From Peromyscus leucopus (taxonomy: Eukaryota; Chordata; Mammalia; Rodentia; Cricetidae): 64,000 bases of DNA. The stretch lies in contig NC_051063.1 of NCBI RefSeq assembly GCF_004664715.2, positions 140,003,843-140,067,842 of the forward strand, written 5' to 3'. The notes beneath the pieces were generated by a model. It was given only the letters and a program-made list of their open reading frames with translations, was not told where the DNA came from and did not search any database. Positions 63,210-64,000 of this stretch are shown in pieces (position 1 is the stretch's first letter; each line of letters begins with the position of its first letter). The position numbers and the translations under genes were made by a program.

Positions 63210-64000
63210 TCTTTCTGAAAGCTCTGAACGTTTTCTAGCCGTCCTGGTTGGAGCCAGACTTGACACGGAGCCATAAAGCTTGCATGTCAAGCTCTGAAAG
63301 ATCAGTGGCCATGATTATACAACTTCTTAAAACACCAAATTTACTCTTTTAAGAGCTTAATGATGCTAATAGATGCACACAAAATCCCAAATTGTCAAAA
63401 CCAAACCAGGAAAACTGTGAAAGTAAATAAGAGAAAGAAGAAAATAGTTTATTCCAAACAAAAATATTAGCAGTATGCCCCCAGGGGTACACATCTCCTG
63501 TAGCCATGTAAGGACAGTTCTTCTCTGAAGAGATGAAATATTTTATAGTCCCCCAATGAGGAAAACGGGGTCATCAAGTAGGCAGCCGACAAAGCGTTAG
63601 AAAGATCATCTACAAGATTCAGGTGTGGTCTTCAGCAAGGCCAGGCACATTCCCAGCTGTAAGGTACCTAGGGTTGAGATCTGACCCAACGTTCACATTG
63701 TGTCATGGGATCCCAGGACTCAGATAGCAAAAGCTCCGAGGGGGACACCAGTTCAAGCTCAGCCTGGACTACCTGGTGAGTCCAGGATTTCCGCAAGAGG
63801 CTCACTTGAGATCTGAAGACATGCTAATGCTAGACCCTGGAGGAGGACCTTTCACACAGGATGTAACCAGAAGAGAGCTAGTGTCACTCTGAAGATCAGA
63901 CAAAATGGATGAAGGAAGAAACCTGCCACTAGAGACAAGGAAGCGCATCAAAGGGGGTGTGGAACAAGATAGAGAACATTTCCATTATCTGCAGCCAGGG
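63210..64000. other. Unique non-coding DNA
   Basis: No repeat or exon recognised up to the window edge. A short 'ttcaagctcagcctggactacctggtgagtccagg' near 63752-63787 resembles a B1 fragment. Confidence 0.35.

Noticed and set aside
1..64000. A new multi-gene system, operon or defence island
   Set aside because: The window is rodent non-coding DNA; no run of coding genes exists on either strand.

Overview
This is mammalian nuclear DNA, almost certainly from a cricetid rodent (deer mouse, vole or hamster group). The evidence is the repeat content. There are more than thirty B1, B2/B3, B4 and ID-type SINEs. The young B1 copies carry the cricetid-type 3' segment with 'aaggcgcaaagctacac'. A mys-like class II (ERVK-type) LTR family is present with 6-bp target duplications. 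MT/ORR1-type MaLR LTRs and Lx-like L1 fragments are also seen. The deer-mouse lineage fits the mys-like elements best, but genus cannot be fixed from this window.

I find no intact protein-coding gene, no convincing spliced exon and no structural RNA gene. Open frames of 60-160 codons occur throughout on both strands, overlap each other, and mostly fall in SINEs, LTRs or simple repeats. Coding traces are limited to transposon fossils: an L1 with decayed ORF1 and ORF2 (6.6-10.4 kb) and a short hAT-transposase-like remnant (about 43.95-44.3 kb). The window reads as intergenic or deep intronic DNA.

Layout. 0-6.6 kb: mostly unique DNA with one ORR1-like LTR, a B1, a MIR and an MT-type LTR. 6.6-10.6 kb: a composite locus made of an L1 with two 5'-UTR monomers, a deleted mys-like provirus with PBS and a nested B1, an L1 reverse-transcriptase segment, and an inverted L1 5'-UTR monomer. 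10.6-17 kb: MER5-like hAT, an MLT1 split by a B4, and a run of B1 and B3 copies. 17-31 kb: long unique stretches with scattered SINEs, two DNA-transposon fossils, an L1 3' end and long microsatellites. 31-44 kb: ORR1 and MLT1 LTRs, a solo LTR with perfect TSD, and further LTR-like candidates. 44-53.5 kb: the most repeat-dense part, with an L1 3' UTR holding a GC-box minisatellite, a B1 doublet on one target site, four solo LTRs within 4.4 kb, and a 66-bp perfect inverted repeat. 53.5-64 kb: mostly unique DNA with a few SINEs, a candidate LTR, a 33-bp minisatellite and an MLT1.

Between repeats, several AT-rich blocks (12.5, 18, 20.1, 25.6, 55 and 57.8 kb) are dense in TAAT/ATTA homeodomain-type cores and look like candidate conserved enhancers of a developmental gene outside the window. 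That is inference; an alignment across mammals would decide it. I see no credible new gene system here. The points worth following up are the nested-element histories, the exact 66-bp inverted repeat, the two minisatellites and the candidate regulatory blocks.
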